This document shows positions 1-6,141 of a stretch of 6,604 nt of DNA, piece by piece. Made by a program: the position numbers and the translations under genes. The first letter of the stretch is position 1, and each line of letters begins with the position of its first letter. The DNA comes from an uncultured Bacillota bacterium (GTDB lineage Bacteria; Bacillota_I; Bacilli_A; RF39; UBA660). The notes beneath the pieces were generated by a model, which was given only the letters and a program-made list of their open reading frames with translations, ran no database searches and was not told where the DNA came from. The DNA is taken from positions 1 to 6,604 of the forward strand of contig CAMWQX010000064.1 of the NCBI GenBank assembly GCA_947176475.1. The letters run 5' to 3'.

Positions 1-2
1 GC

Positions 3-20
3 TATACTCTAAATAGAGGT
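3..20 (+). promoter_or_regulatory. Candidate -10 box and ribosome binding site of the glycosyltransferase gene
   Basis: TATACT at 3-8 matches the -10 consensus TATAAT at five of six positions, and AGAGGT at 15-20 is an SD sequence 8 nt before the ATG at 29. The -10 hexamer ends 20 nt before the start codon, the same arrangement as at three other genes here. Any -35 box lies outside the window. The SD is clear from sequence. The promoter is inferred from motif and position only. Confidence 0.45.
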
Positions 21-28
21 CGAGTTTA

Positions 29-1519
29 ATGAAAAAGAAAAACATTTTAAAGGTGATATTGATTTTTTTAATAGGAGCTATTTTTATTACATTGATGAGT
101 AAAAATTCTTTCCTATTTAGATTTAATGATTGGTGGGATGCCAATGCCTTTATGACAGTTGGCAAAGGTATTTTAAGTGGTATTGTCCCATATCGTGATT
201 TATTTGAACAAAAAGGTCCTTATCTATATTTTATCTATGCTGTTTCAGCATTTATCTCTAATAAGACGTTTATTGGTGTTTATTTTTTAGAATTAATTAC
301 TATGTTTATAAATTTGTTATTTGTGAGAAAGATAATAAAATTATTTTATAAAGATGAAATATATAGTTTCTTAGGAATATTAATTTATTGCTTTTCCGCT
401 TTCTTTGTTTTCACTTTTGGACATGGAGGAAGTGCTGAAGAGTTTACTTTACCACTTATGTTTATAAGTATGTATCATTATATTCGCTATTTAAAAGATA
501 AAAAGAGCGATAATATGGATAAAAAGTTAGTATTGCTTAATGGAATTATTGCTGGTGTGGTATTTTGGATTAAATATTCGCTTTTAGGATTTTGGTTTAT
601 CTTTGCTGCAACTATATGTTTGATTCCCCTATTTAAAAAAGACATTAAGACAGCTATTATTAATGCCTTCATTTTTATAGGAGGAATGATTTTAGCATCT
701 ATACCTTGTTTAATTTATTTTGCTATTAATCATGCTATAGGTGATTTGTTTAATATCTATTTATTAGTAAACATGACATCTTATGCTTCAAAGACAAGTG
801 TTTTATTAAAGATATGGAAAATGTTTTATATCTTACTGGGAAATATATTTGGAAATATTCCTTATCTGTTACTTATATTAGTTCCAATTATTATGCTTTA
901 TAAAAAGGATATTTTAGGTGATAAAAAGTATGCTAAAGTTTGTTTTACTATAGCTTTCATGTTTACCGGAATAATGGCATTTATTGGAGGAACAGCTTAC
1001 TTTTACTACGGATATATATTAACTCCATTTACAATAATAGGAATTCTTTATATTATCGATATAATAAAAACGAAAAAGTGGAAATTAAAAAACATTCACT
1101 TAGGAATGTTGATGATTATTTTCTTAGGTATTTTACTAATAACATCTGATAATACAAAATATATGAGTTGGAAAAAAAGTGATTATGCTCAATTTATATT
1201 TGCCGATATTATAAATAAAAGTGAGGAAAAAACCTTATTAAATTATTACGGTTTAGACTTTGGTCTTTATACAACAACGGGAATAAATCCTGAATATTAT
1301 TACTTTATGCGCAATAATATTCCTCATGAAAATTATCCTAAAATGCGCAAAAACCAAAAGAAGTATATAAAGAGTGATGAAAGACCTAAATATGTCATAG
1401 CCAAAAAGGAATATGAACTTTTGAATGAATACTATGATATCATTGCGGTAAAGAAACAAAGATATGAAAATAGAAAAATAACATATTATTTATATGAAAG
1501 AAAAAACAATCAAGATTGA
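29..1519 (+). CDS. Polytopic membrane glycosyltransferase, GT-C fold (GT39/ArnT-like)
   Basis: This 496-residue integral membrane protein probably transfers a sugar from a lipid-phosphate donor to a cell-envelope acceptor on the outer face of the membrane; the substrate cannot be read from sequence. A first membrane helix at about residues 7-24 is followed by an acidic loop with D34 and D37 (NDWWDANAF), then VGKGILSGIVPYRDLFEQKGP at 44-64. This is the layout of GT-C enzymes, where an Asp in the first extracytoplasmic loop is catalytic. E137/E138 (GSAEEFTLP) also look family-like. About ten more hydrophobic helices run to about residue 372, and residues 375-496 form a soluble, Tyr- and Lys-rich C-terminal domain. 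The ATG at 29 is chosen for its SD at 15-20. It is the only + strand gene in the window. Its last codons overlap nrnA and lie in the terminator stem. Family assignment is fairly sure; the specific role is unknown. Confidence 0.8.
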   Translation: MKKKNILKVILIFLIGAIFITLMSKNSFLFRFNDWWDANAFMTVGKGILSGIVPYRDLFEQKGPYLYFIYAVSAFISNKTFIGVYFLELITMFINLLFVRKIIKLFYKDEIYSFLGILIYCFSAFFVFTFGHGGSAEEFTLPLMFISMYHYIRYLKDKKSDNMDKKLVLLNGIIAGVVFWIKYSLLGFWFIFAATICLIPLFKKDIKTAIINAFIFIGGMILASIPCLIYFAINHAIGDLFNIYLLVNMTSYASKTSVLLKIWKMFYILLGNIFGNIPYLLLILVPIIMLYKKDILGDKKYAKVCFTIAFMFTGIMAFIGGTAYFYYGYILTPFTIIGILYIIDIIKTKKWKLKNIHLGMLMIIFLGILLITSDNTKYMSWKKSDYAQFIFADIINKSEEKTLLNYYGLDFGLYTTTGINPEYYYFMRNNIPHENYPKMRKNQKKYIKSDERPKYVIAKKEYELLNEYYDIIAVKKQRYENRKITYYLYERKNNQD

Positions 1520-1530
1520 CTTGATTGTTT
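1504..1530. terminator. Bidirectional intrinsic terminator inside the overlapping 3' ends
   Basis: A perfect 10-bp inverted repeat pairs AAACAATCAA (1504-1513) with TTGATTGTTT (1521-1530) around the 7-nt loop GATTGAC. On the + strand it is followed by GTCTTTTTCTTCTTT. On the - strand it ends in a run of six T (complement of 1506-1501). It therefore reads as an intrinsic terminator for both convergent transcripts. Both stop codons fall within it: TGA of the glycosyltransferase at 1517-1519 and TGA of nrnA at 1512-1510. The stem is AT-rich, so strength is uncertain, but symmetry and position support the call. Confidence 0.75.
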
Positions 1531-2481
1531 GTCTTTTTCTTCTTTGCAACGATTATCTAAAGCTTCAAATAATTTGTCAACTTCTTCTTCCGTTTTTAAA
1601 CGAGCCCCGGATGCGAATTTATGTCCACCACCATTATATTCTTCAGCAACATCATTAATAACGAGACCGCGACTACGAATATTGATTTTATATAAACCGA
1701 TTTTTTCATCAAAAGATGAGAAGGCCCAAGCTTTTAATTCGCGAATAAAATTTAAATTATTAACCATATTAGAAGCGGTACTAGAATCAACTTCATATTG
1801 TTTTATGACATCTTCAGTTATTTTGATATAGCCAAAGCCGTTTTCCGTAATCGTCAAATTGTTGATAATATAAGCTTCGAAACGACGTTCATTAATACTT
1901 CGATCATATAAATTTTGATATAGTTCCATCAAATCAAGATTATAATCGTTAAGTAATTTAGAAGCTAATTCTAAAGTCTTACCACTCGTATAAGAAAGTA
2001 AGAAACGATCAGAATCAGCAACAATACCAATATATAATTTGCTAGCAATCTCCGCATTTATCTTAAGTTTTGTTTTATACACTAGTTCTGTTATCAATTG
2101 GCAAGCACTGCTTGATGATTCATCGACTAATTCTAAATCACATACTTCGCCATCACAAGGGTGATGATCAATCTTAATAGTATAATCATATCTAGGTTTA
2201 TAAGCCCCATCGACACGATCAAAACGTGGAACATCCGTAATTATCAAAAGAGCATGCTCAAGAGTGGATTCGTCAATCTTATCTAATATGCCTAAGAATT
2301 TGAAACGCGATACCCCTGTGCCAACAGCATATACTTTTTTATGAGGAAAGTTATATTCAATTATATCTTTTAAAGCTAATTGACTTGCTACAGCATCAGG
2401 ATCTGGTCCAATATGACGAGCAATGACAATCGTATCATACTCTTTTATCTTTTTTAATATTTGTTTGAAGATTGAATTCAT
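1510..2481 (-). CDS. nrnA: DHH/DHHA1 phosphoesterase, NrnA-type nanoRNase / pAp phosphatase
   Basis: This cytoplasmic enzyme of 323 residues is expected to hydrolyse 2-5 nt RNA oligomers and to dephosphorylate 3'-phosphoadenosine 5'-phosphate (pAp), using Mn2+. With the ATG at 2481 as residue 1, the DHH domain shows HIGPDPDA with H23, D27 and D29; D83 in ITDVPR; the family DHH triad D105-H106-H107; and D156 in GIVADSDRF. The DHHA1 domain carries NGGGHKFASGA, with GGGH at 284-287. Length and motif order fit NrnA rather than the longer membrane-bound GdpP. An in-frame TTG at 2487 would extend it by two residues, but it directly abuts the SD GGGAGG (2493-2488), while the ATG sits 6 nt from it, so ATG is preferred. 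It lies 17 bp downstream of ackA on the same strand, so an ackA-nrnA operon is likely. The C-terminus overlaps the convergent gene by 10 bp. Confidence 0.9.
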   Translation of the reverse strand: MNSIFKQILKKIKEYDTIVIARHIGPDPDAVASQLALKDIIEYNFPHKKVYAVGTGVSRFKFLGILDKIDESTLEHALLIITDVPRFDRVDGAYKPRYDYTIKIDHHPCDGEVCDLELVDESSSSACQLITELVYKTKLKINAEIASKLYIGIVADSDRFLLSYTSGKTLELASKLLNDYNLDLMELYQNLYDRSINERRFEAYIINNLTITENGFGYIKITEDVIKQYEVDSSTASNMVNNLNFIRELKAWAFSSFDEKIGLYKINIRSRGLVINDVAEEYNGGGHKFASGARLKTEEEVDKLFEALDNRCKEEKDKQSSQS

Positions 2482-2487
2482 AATCAA

Positions 2488-2493
2488 CCTCCC
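2488..2493 (-). promoter_or_regulatory. Ribosome binding site that sets the nrnA start
   Basis: On the - strand GGGAGG is followed by TTG ATT ATG. Zero spacing to TTG and 6 nt to ATG make the ATG at 2481 the functional start. The site fills the short gap after the ackA stop, so nrnA can be translated efficiently from the ackA transcript. Confidence 0.8.
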
Positions 2494-2498
2494 TATTC

Positions 2499-3701
2499 TT
2501 AATTATTTATAATTTCATAAGTATCTAAGGCAATCATTAATTCTTCATTTGTTGGAATTACATATACAGGAATCTTAGATTCTGGAGCAGAAATAATTCC
2601 CTCATGAATATCTTTATAACTTGCAACATTCATATTCTTTTCAGCATCTACTTTGATTCCCAAAGAAGTTAGACGATTTAAAATGCTTTCTCTAAATTCA
2701 CGAGCATTTTCGCCTAATCCAGCAGTGAATACTACAGCATCTACATTGCCATCTAATTCAACAAAGTATTTAGCTATGAAACTAACAATTCTATCAACAT
2801 ACATATCATTAGCTAAAATACATTGTGGATCTTTATCTTCATACATACCTGTTTCAACATCACGATGGTCAGAATATTTTTCGGAAATACCTAAAAGACC
2901 ACTTTCTTTATTTAAAATAGTATCAACTTCAGTAATAGTCTTACCTGTCTTGTTCATGTAATAAGGAATAATTGAATAATCGATATCGCCTGAACGAGTA
3001 CCCATCATTAAACCAGAGTTTGGTGAGAAGCCCATAGTTGTATCAAGACTCTTAGAATCTTTAATGCAGCAAACACTACTTCCACTACCGATATGACAAT
3101 TGATAATGTTAATGCTATCTTTACCTAAGATTTCCTTCATCTTCTTAGTTATGAACTTGTGACTTGTTCCATGGAAACCATATTTTCTGATTCCATATTC
3201 TTTATACCATGAGTAAGGTACAGAATATAGGAAGTTAATCTCGGGAATACTTTGATGGAATGATGTATCAAATACGCCAACCATTGGAGTATTAGGCATC
3301 GCACTCTTAAATGCTTCAATACATGCAAGCATGGCAGGATTATGAAGTGGTGCTAAATCATTGAACTTTTCACATTCTTTTAAAACTTCATCAGTTAAAA
3401 GAACAGAATCTTTAAAACGATCTCCACCATGTACTAGACGATGACCTACACCATCGATTTCATCTAGGGACGAAATAATATTATTACTGAATAACTCTTC
3501 TTGTAAGTATTTTACAGCATCCGAATGGTTATTTAATTCAGCATCATGTTTTACTTTATTACCATCAATCTTGATACTATAAAATCCTCCTCCTAGTCCG
3601 ATTTTTTCAAAATAGCCACTAATAAGCTCTTTTTCGCTTGGCAATTCAATACAATTAAATTTTAAAGATGAACTACCAGCATTTATTGTTAATATTTTCA
3701 T
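2499..3701 (-). CDS. ackA: Acetate kinase
   Basis: This 400-residue cytoplasmic enzyme, normal length for the family, interconverts acetyl phosphate + ADP and acetate + ATP, giving ATP in fermentation by substrate-level phosphorylation. Visible motifs in order: N-terminal signature INAGSSS with N7; R88 in GHRLVHGGDRF; H120 in APLHNP; D145 in GVFDTSFHQ; H177 in YGFHGTSH; the phosphate-binding hairpin CHIGSGSS (202-209); R236 in LMMGTRSGDID; D278 and R280 in SDHRD; VFTAGLGEN at 324-332; and E386 in TNEE. One deviation: the hairpin, usually GNG, has Ser at 206. The start is ATG with SD AAGAGGTG (3716-3709). nrnA follows after 17 bp. No phosphotransacetylase gene is in the window. A compact promoter probably lies immediately upstream, directly after a terminator. 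The assignment is very secure. Confidence 0.97.
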   Translation of the reverse strand: MKILTINAGSSSLKFNCIELPSEKELISGYFEKIGLGGGFYSIKIDGNKVKHDAELNNHSDAVKYLQEELFSNNIISSLDEIDGVGHRLVHGGDRFKDSVLLTDEVLKECEKFNDLAPLHNPAMLACIEAFKSAMPNTPMVGVFDTSFHQSIPEINFLYSVPYSWYKEYGIRKYGFHGTSHKFITKKMKEILGKDSINIINCHIGSGSSVCCIKDSKSLDTTMGFSPNSGLMMGTRSGDIDYSIIPYYMNKTGKTITEVDTILNKESGLLGISEKYSDHRDVETGMYEDKDPQCILANDMYVDRIVSFIAKYFVELDGNVDAVVFTAGLGENAREFRESILNRLTSLGIKVDAEKNMNVASYKDIHEGIISAPESKIPVYVIPTNEELMIALDTYEIINN

Positions 3702-3720
3702 TTTCTTTCACCTCTTAGTA

Positions 3721-3729
3721 ATTATATCA
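3721..3729 (-). promoter_or_regulatory. Extended -10 promoter candidate for ackA
   Basis: The - strand reads TGATATAAT, a perfect extended -10 (TGnTATAAT), with the TATAAT hexamer at 3726-3721. No convincing -35 is seen 17 nt further up, where the sequence is TAGTAG, but extended -10 promoters need little -35. Transcription would start near 3715, leaving only about 13-14 nt of leader that begins at the SD. The motif directly follows the U-tract of the preceding terminator. Confidence 0.5.
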
Positions 3730-3759
3730 AAAAAAAAAGATAGCTACTATCTTTTTTTT
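3729..3759 (-). terminator. Intrinsic terminator upstream of ackA
   Basis: A 13-bp perfect hairpin (arms 3759-3747 and 3743-3731, loop of 3 nt at 3746-3744) has a GATAG/CTATC core extended by A:U pairs. On the - strand it ends in ten consecutive T (complement of 3738-3729). It should end transcripts from the exported-protein gene and anything read through from thiI. It lies 27 nt before the ackA start, so it could instead act as a leader attenuator if a promoter exists further upstream. Confidence 0.75.
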
Positions 3760-3923
3760 AAATTGATACGTTCTTTGACGATATTTAGTGATAAATCGGT
3801 TTTATTTTGATCACTTGAATGCTCAGAGTTTCCTAAATTAAAGCCAAATAAGTTATTATATTCCTCTTTAATTTTTTGGTACTCTCCTCTTTCGTTTAAT
3901 TTACAGCTCTTAGTTTTTATATT
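3747..3923 (-). pseudogene. Coding-like segment without a standard start codon (small gene or remnant)
   Basis: The - strand frame from 3923 to a TAG at 3749-3747 is open for 58 sense codons and reads like a charged protein, with stretches such as KLNERGEYQKIKEEYNNLF and LSLNIVKERINLKKR. No ATG, GTG or TTG occurs in it, and it is preceded in frame by TGA (3926-3924). Possible explanations are an ATA start at 3920 (57 residues, with weak SD GGGTG 5 nt before it), an ATT start at 3872 behind a strong AGAGGAG, a frameshift from the ATG at 3927 (reading MKYKN then stop), or the decayed 3' end of a lost gene. Its stop codon lies in the stem of the following terminator, as at the other gene ends by the 1504-1530 terminator. 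I do not recognise the family. An AT-rich frame of this length can also be open by chance. Confidence 0.35.
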
Positions 3924-3928
3924 TCATC

Positions 3929-3947
3929 ACCCATTATTATTATGGGT
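3929..3947. repeat. Small inverted repeat after the exported-protein gene
   Basis: ACCCAT (3929-3934) and ATGGGT (3942-3947) form a 6-bp stem with a 7-nt loop. On the - strand the T-run comes before the hairpin, and on the + strand an A-run follows, so neither side has a terminator U-tract. On the - strand the 3' arm contains an ATG and the weak SD GGGTG that precedes the coding-like segment, so it might mask initiation there. Function unproven. Confidence 0.3.
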
Positions 3948-3960
3948 AAAAAATCAAATA

Positions 3961-4470
3961 TTAATCACAGGTATACGCTCCACTTGAAGAAAGTGCCGTC
4001 TTATACGTTTCATAATCGGTAATTCCCTCGATAATTAGACCAAGTTTTGATAAATCAGCTTGAGAACTCTCAAGAGTAGCTGTATCCATACTTCCAACAT
4101 TTACCGTGGCAACAAGAACAAAGTCTGTTGAACTTCCCGATAAGGCAAAAGTAACACCATTAATGCTAGTATTATTTAAATTAGTAGCCGCCGTATATGT
4201 ATCAATATCGGCACTACTTGCAGAATAACTAATATTTACATTAGTTATATTATTAGTCGTCTCATCTAATGTGAAACGATAAGAACTATTTCCGTTTTCA
4301 CGAATATTTGAACATACCATAGATTTTCCTTCTGTTTCAACACTTGGAACATATGGCGTATTTAAATTTTCTGGAGTTTCCAGAATGTCTTGGTTTAATA
4401 ATCCAAAAATTCCTAAACCAGCGAAAACTATTACAACAAATCCCCAGATGACAACCACCTTCATATTCAT
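3961..4470 (-). CDS. Small membrane-anchored extracytoplasmic protein, unknown family
   Basis: The 169-residue product starts with one strongly hydrophobic helix at about residues 4-23 preceded by a single Lys, so it is either an N-terminal anchor or an uncleaved signal. No lipobox Cys is present. The rest is Ser-, Thr- and Asn-rich with alternating hydrophobic residues, suggesting a beta-rich domain outside the cell. Two Cys only, in MVCSN (about residue 53) and at the penultimate residues TCD, could form a disulfide. Its pattern of short beta strands after a Cys resembles small Firmicute surface proteins of unknown function; I cannot name a family. An in-frame GTG at 4479 would add three residues, but it forms part of the SD AGGTG; ATG at 4470 sits 6 nt from that SD and is preferred. 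It lies 43 bp after thiI and has its own promoter candidate. Confidence 0.75.
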   Translation of the reverse strand: MNMKVVVIWGFVVIVFAGLGIFGLLNQDILETPENLNTPYVPSVETEGKSMVCSNIRENGNSSYRFTLDETTNNITNVNISYSASSADIDTYTAATNLNNTSINGVTFALSGSSTDFVLVATVNVGSMDTATLESSQADLSKLGLIIEGITDYETYKTALSSSGAYTCD

Positions 4471-4490
4471 ATCATTCACCTACTATATCA

Positions 4491-4519
4491 ATTATATTAT
4501 TATTTTGACCTTTTTACAA
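4491..4519 (-). promoter_or_regulatory. Promoter candidate for the exported-protein gene
   Basis: TTGTAA (4519-4514) and TATAAT (4496-4491) are separated by exactly 17 nt on the - strand, with the -10 at full consensus and the -35 at four of six. The -35 includes the thiI stop codon. The -10 ends 20 nt before the ATG at 4470. A second, closer TGATATAGT (4490-4482) would start transcription downstream of the SD and is less likely. The gene may therefore be expressed independently of thiI. Confidence 0.55.
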
Positions 4520-5704
4520 GATATTATTGTGTTCTTCTTTTATCTTATTTTCGACTCTTATTACAGTTTCTTCCTTTATGGCTTCATTGATTAGAGTCTC
4601 ATAATCAAATAATTTTTCATACTCTTCACAAAGTTTGGCATCAGGGTTGATTACAGGATGATCTGGGACAAAAATCGTACAACAATCCTCAAATGGCAAA
4701 ATGGATGTTTCATAAGTTTCAATTTTCTTAGCAATGTCAATGATATCAAGTTTATCTAAACAAGCAACAGGACGGATAACAGGCATTTTAACTACTTCAT
4801 TTATGGCACTCATACTCGTTAATGTTTGGCTAGCTACTTGCCCAATAGATTCGCCATTTATTAAAACTTTACAATTATTACGATTAGCAATGCGTTCAGC
4901 AATACGATACATCATTCGTCGCATAATGGTAATTAAATATTCATGAGGACACTCTTTCAAAATAGTCTCTTGGATTTTGGTAAAATTAATAACATGTAGT
5001 TTGATATAACATGAGTAATCGGATAATGTCTTAGCAAGCGTTATAACTTTATTTTTAGCAGCCTCACTAGTATGAGGAGGAGATTCGAAATATAATCCTT
5101 CAATACGAACTCCACGCTTCATAGCTAAGTAACCAGCAACAGGAGAATCAATTCCCCCACTTAGCATTAAAAGCCCTTTTCCTAAAGAACCTACAGGATA
5201 TCCCCCAATACCAGGAATACGTTCAAAATAGATATAACTATGTTTATTTCTTATTTCAACATCAATTATTACTTCAGGATTGTGCACATCAACATGAACG
5301 CCTTCCTTATTTTTTAAAACTACGCCACCTAATATACGGCTTACTTCCATAGATTTAATCGGATATGTCTTGTCACTTCTCTTTGTTTCCACTTTAAAAG
5401 ATGTAAATTCTTCATCAGCGATTAAATTTTTTAAAGTCTCTTTAATATTTTCAATATCATTATTTTCTAGTTCATAACCCAAAGTTATCTCATGAATTCC
5501 AAATACTTTTTTTAATTTATTTAAAATATTATCATATTCATCAGTTGGCGCATCAACAAACATACGTCCCTTATCATAGGTAATGTTAGCGCTCATACCT
5601 TTTAACATACTTTTAATATTTTCTCTCAACGTACTAATAAAGAAGTTAATATTATCCTTTTTGGTAGTTAATTCTCCATATTTGATAATGATTATTTTTT
5701 TCAT
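4514..5704 (-). CDS. thiI: tRNA 4-thiouridine synthase / sulfurtransferase ThiI, no rhodanese domain
   Basis: This 396-residue cytoplasmic enzyme adenylates U8 of tRNA and replaces its oxygen with sulfur to give 4-thiouridine; in some bacteria ThiI also serves thiamine thiazole synthesis. An N-terminal ferredoxin-like region (about 1-60, starting IIIIKYGELTTK) leads into a THUMP tRNA-binding domain (about 60-165, ending YIYFERIPGIGGYPVGS). The PP-loop ATPase domain follows, with LSGGIDSPVAGYLAMKRG at 181-198 and NGESIGQVASQT at 283-294. LPFEDCCTIF with C341/C342 probably holds the acceptor cysteine. The rhodanese extension of the E. coli protein is absent, as is normal for about 400-residue Firmicute forms, so persulfide should come from a partner cysteine desulfurase, which is not in the window. 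ATG with SD GAGGTGG sets the start. It is 77 bp after the HPt gene and has its own -10 candidate. Confidence 0.95.
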   Translation of the reverse strand: MKKIIIIKYGELTTKKDNINFFISTLRENIKSMLKGMSANITYDKGRMFVDAPTDEYDNILNKLKKVFGIHEITLGYELENNDIENIKETLKNLIADEEFTSFKVETKRSDKTYPIKSMEVSRILGGVVLKNKEGVHVDVHNPEVIIDVEIRNKHSYIYFERIPGIGGYPVGSLGKGLLMLSGGIDSPVAGYLAMKRGVRIEGLYFESPPHTSEAAKNKVITLAKTLSDYSCYIKLHVINFTKIQETILKECPHEYLITIMRRMMYRIAERIANRNNCKVLINGESIGQVASQTLTSMSAINEVVKMPVIRPVACLDKLDIIDIAKKIETYETSILPFEDCCTIFVPDHPVINPDAKLCEEYEKLFDYETLINEAIKEETVIRVENKIKEEHNNIL

Positions 5705-5723
5705 AAAGCCACCTCAATTTAGT

Positions 5724-5732
5724 ATTTTAACA
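5724..5732 (-). promoter_or_regulatory. Extended -10 promoter candidate for thiI
   Basis: The - strand reads TGTTAAAAT: an extended -10 TG plus TAAAAT (5729-5724), five of six to consensus. The hexamer ends 19 nt before the thiI ATG at 5704, predicting a start near 5717 and a leader of about 13 nt that begins at the SD. No good -35 is visible at 17-18 nt. Confidence 0.45.
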
Positions 5733-5752
5733 TACTATTATTCACATTAATA

Positions 5753-5774
5753 GGAGGTAAATAAAAATACCTCC
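5753..5774. repeat. Hairpin in the HPt-thiI gap with SD-like and anti-SD-like arms
   Basis: GGAGGTA (5753-5759) and TACCTCC (5768-5774) form a perfect 7-bp stem around the loop AATAAAAA, starting 8 nt after the HPt stop on the - strand. It is the most GC-rich stem in the area, but no T-run follows on either strand: the - strand continues TATTAATGTG. It could be a weak terminator, a 3'-end stabiliser or an RNA structure between the two cistrons. Confidence 0.45.
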
Positions 5775-5781
5775 CTAATTA

Positions 5782-6141
5782 TTACTCTATACCTAGATAT
5801 TCTTTAACAACAGCTATAATACGATCAGCTTCTGTTAATAGTTCTTCAATATTGTTAGTAACATATTCAAGATTATTTTCTTTACTAGCCATTTCGTGAT
5901 TAAATGATAATTCAACTAGTTTATCAAAACCAAGATATTTAGAATCGCTTTTCATGGCATGAACAAGTATGGAATAATTAGGCATATCTCCCTCTTCAAA
6001 ATATTTTTTGATATCAGGAATACGAGTAGCTGATTCCGTAATAAAATCATTTAAGGTTTCATTATACATTTCCATATCACCTAATAGTTCTAATCCCTTA
6101 TTTATATCAATTCCATTATTTGTTAATATATTTGTATCCAT
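5782..6141 (-). CDS. Stand-alone HPt (histidine phosphotransfer) domain protein
   Basis: This 119-residue, soluble, mostly helical protein carries the HPt signature in VHAMKSDSKYLGFDKL: H61 is the predicted phosphorylated His, with K64, S65 and G71 matching the H-x-x-K-[GS]-x-x-x-x-x-G pattern of HPt domains. The N-terminal segment INKGLELLGDMEMYNETLND also fits the first helix of the fold. It should relay phosphoryl groups between a receiver domain and another partner, or act as a phosphate buffer. No kinase or receiver is visible in the window. Its ATG overlaps the upstream stop (TAATG, 1 bp shared), and its SD AAGGAG lies in the last codons of that gene 6 nt away, so the pair is probably translationally coupled. 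Domain call is confident; pathway unknown. Confidence 0.85.
   Translation of the reverse strand: MDTNILTNNGIDINKGLELLGDMEMYNETLNDFITESATRIPDIKKYFEEGDMPNYSILVHAMKSDSKYLGFDKLVELSFNHEMASKENNLEYVTNNIEELLTEADRIIAVVKEYLGIE

Noticed and set aside
1520..1831. Glycosyltransferase frame stays open past its TGA into the antisense of nrnA, as if read through or recoded
   Set aside because: The extension is the complement of a well-supported nrnA coding sequence, the TGA sits in a terminator, and nothing supports UGA decoding as an amino acid.
2482..2487. TTG start for nrnA giving two extra residues
   Set aside because: The SD GGGAGG directly touches the TTG, leaving no spacer; the ATG two codons later has ideal spacing.
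2653..2961. Open frame on the + strand opposite ackA, and similar frames opposite nrnA and thiI
   Set aside because: They mirror conserved coding sequence on the other strand and I see no start signal or recognisable motif of their own.
3929..3947. Inverted repeat ACCCAT/ATGGGT as a terminator for the exported-protein gene
   Set aside because: The T-run precedes the stem on the - strand and no T-run follows it on either strand.
4481..4490. Second extended -10 (TGATATAGT) before the exported-protein gene
   Set aside because: It would start transcription downstream of the SD, while the TATAAT at 4496-4491 has a -35 at 17 nt and the spacing seen at other genes.
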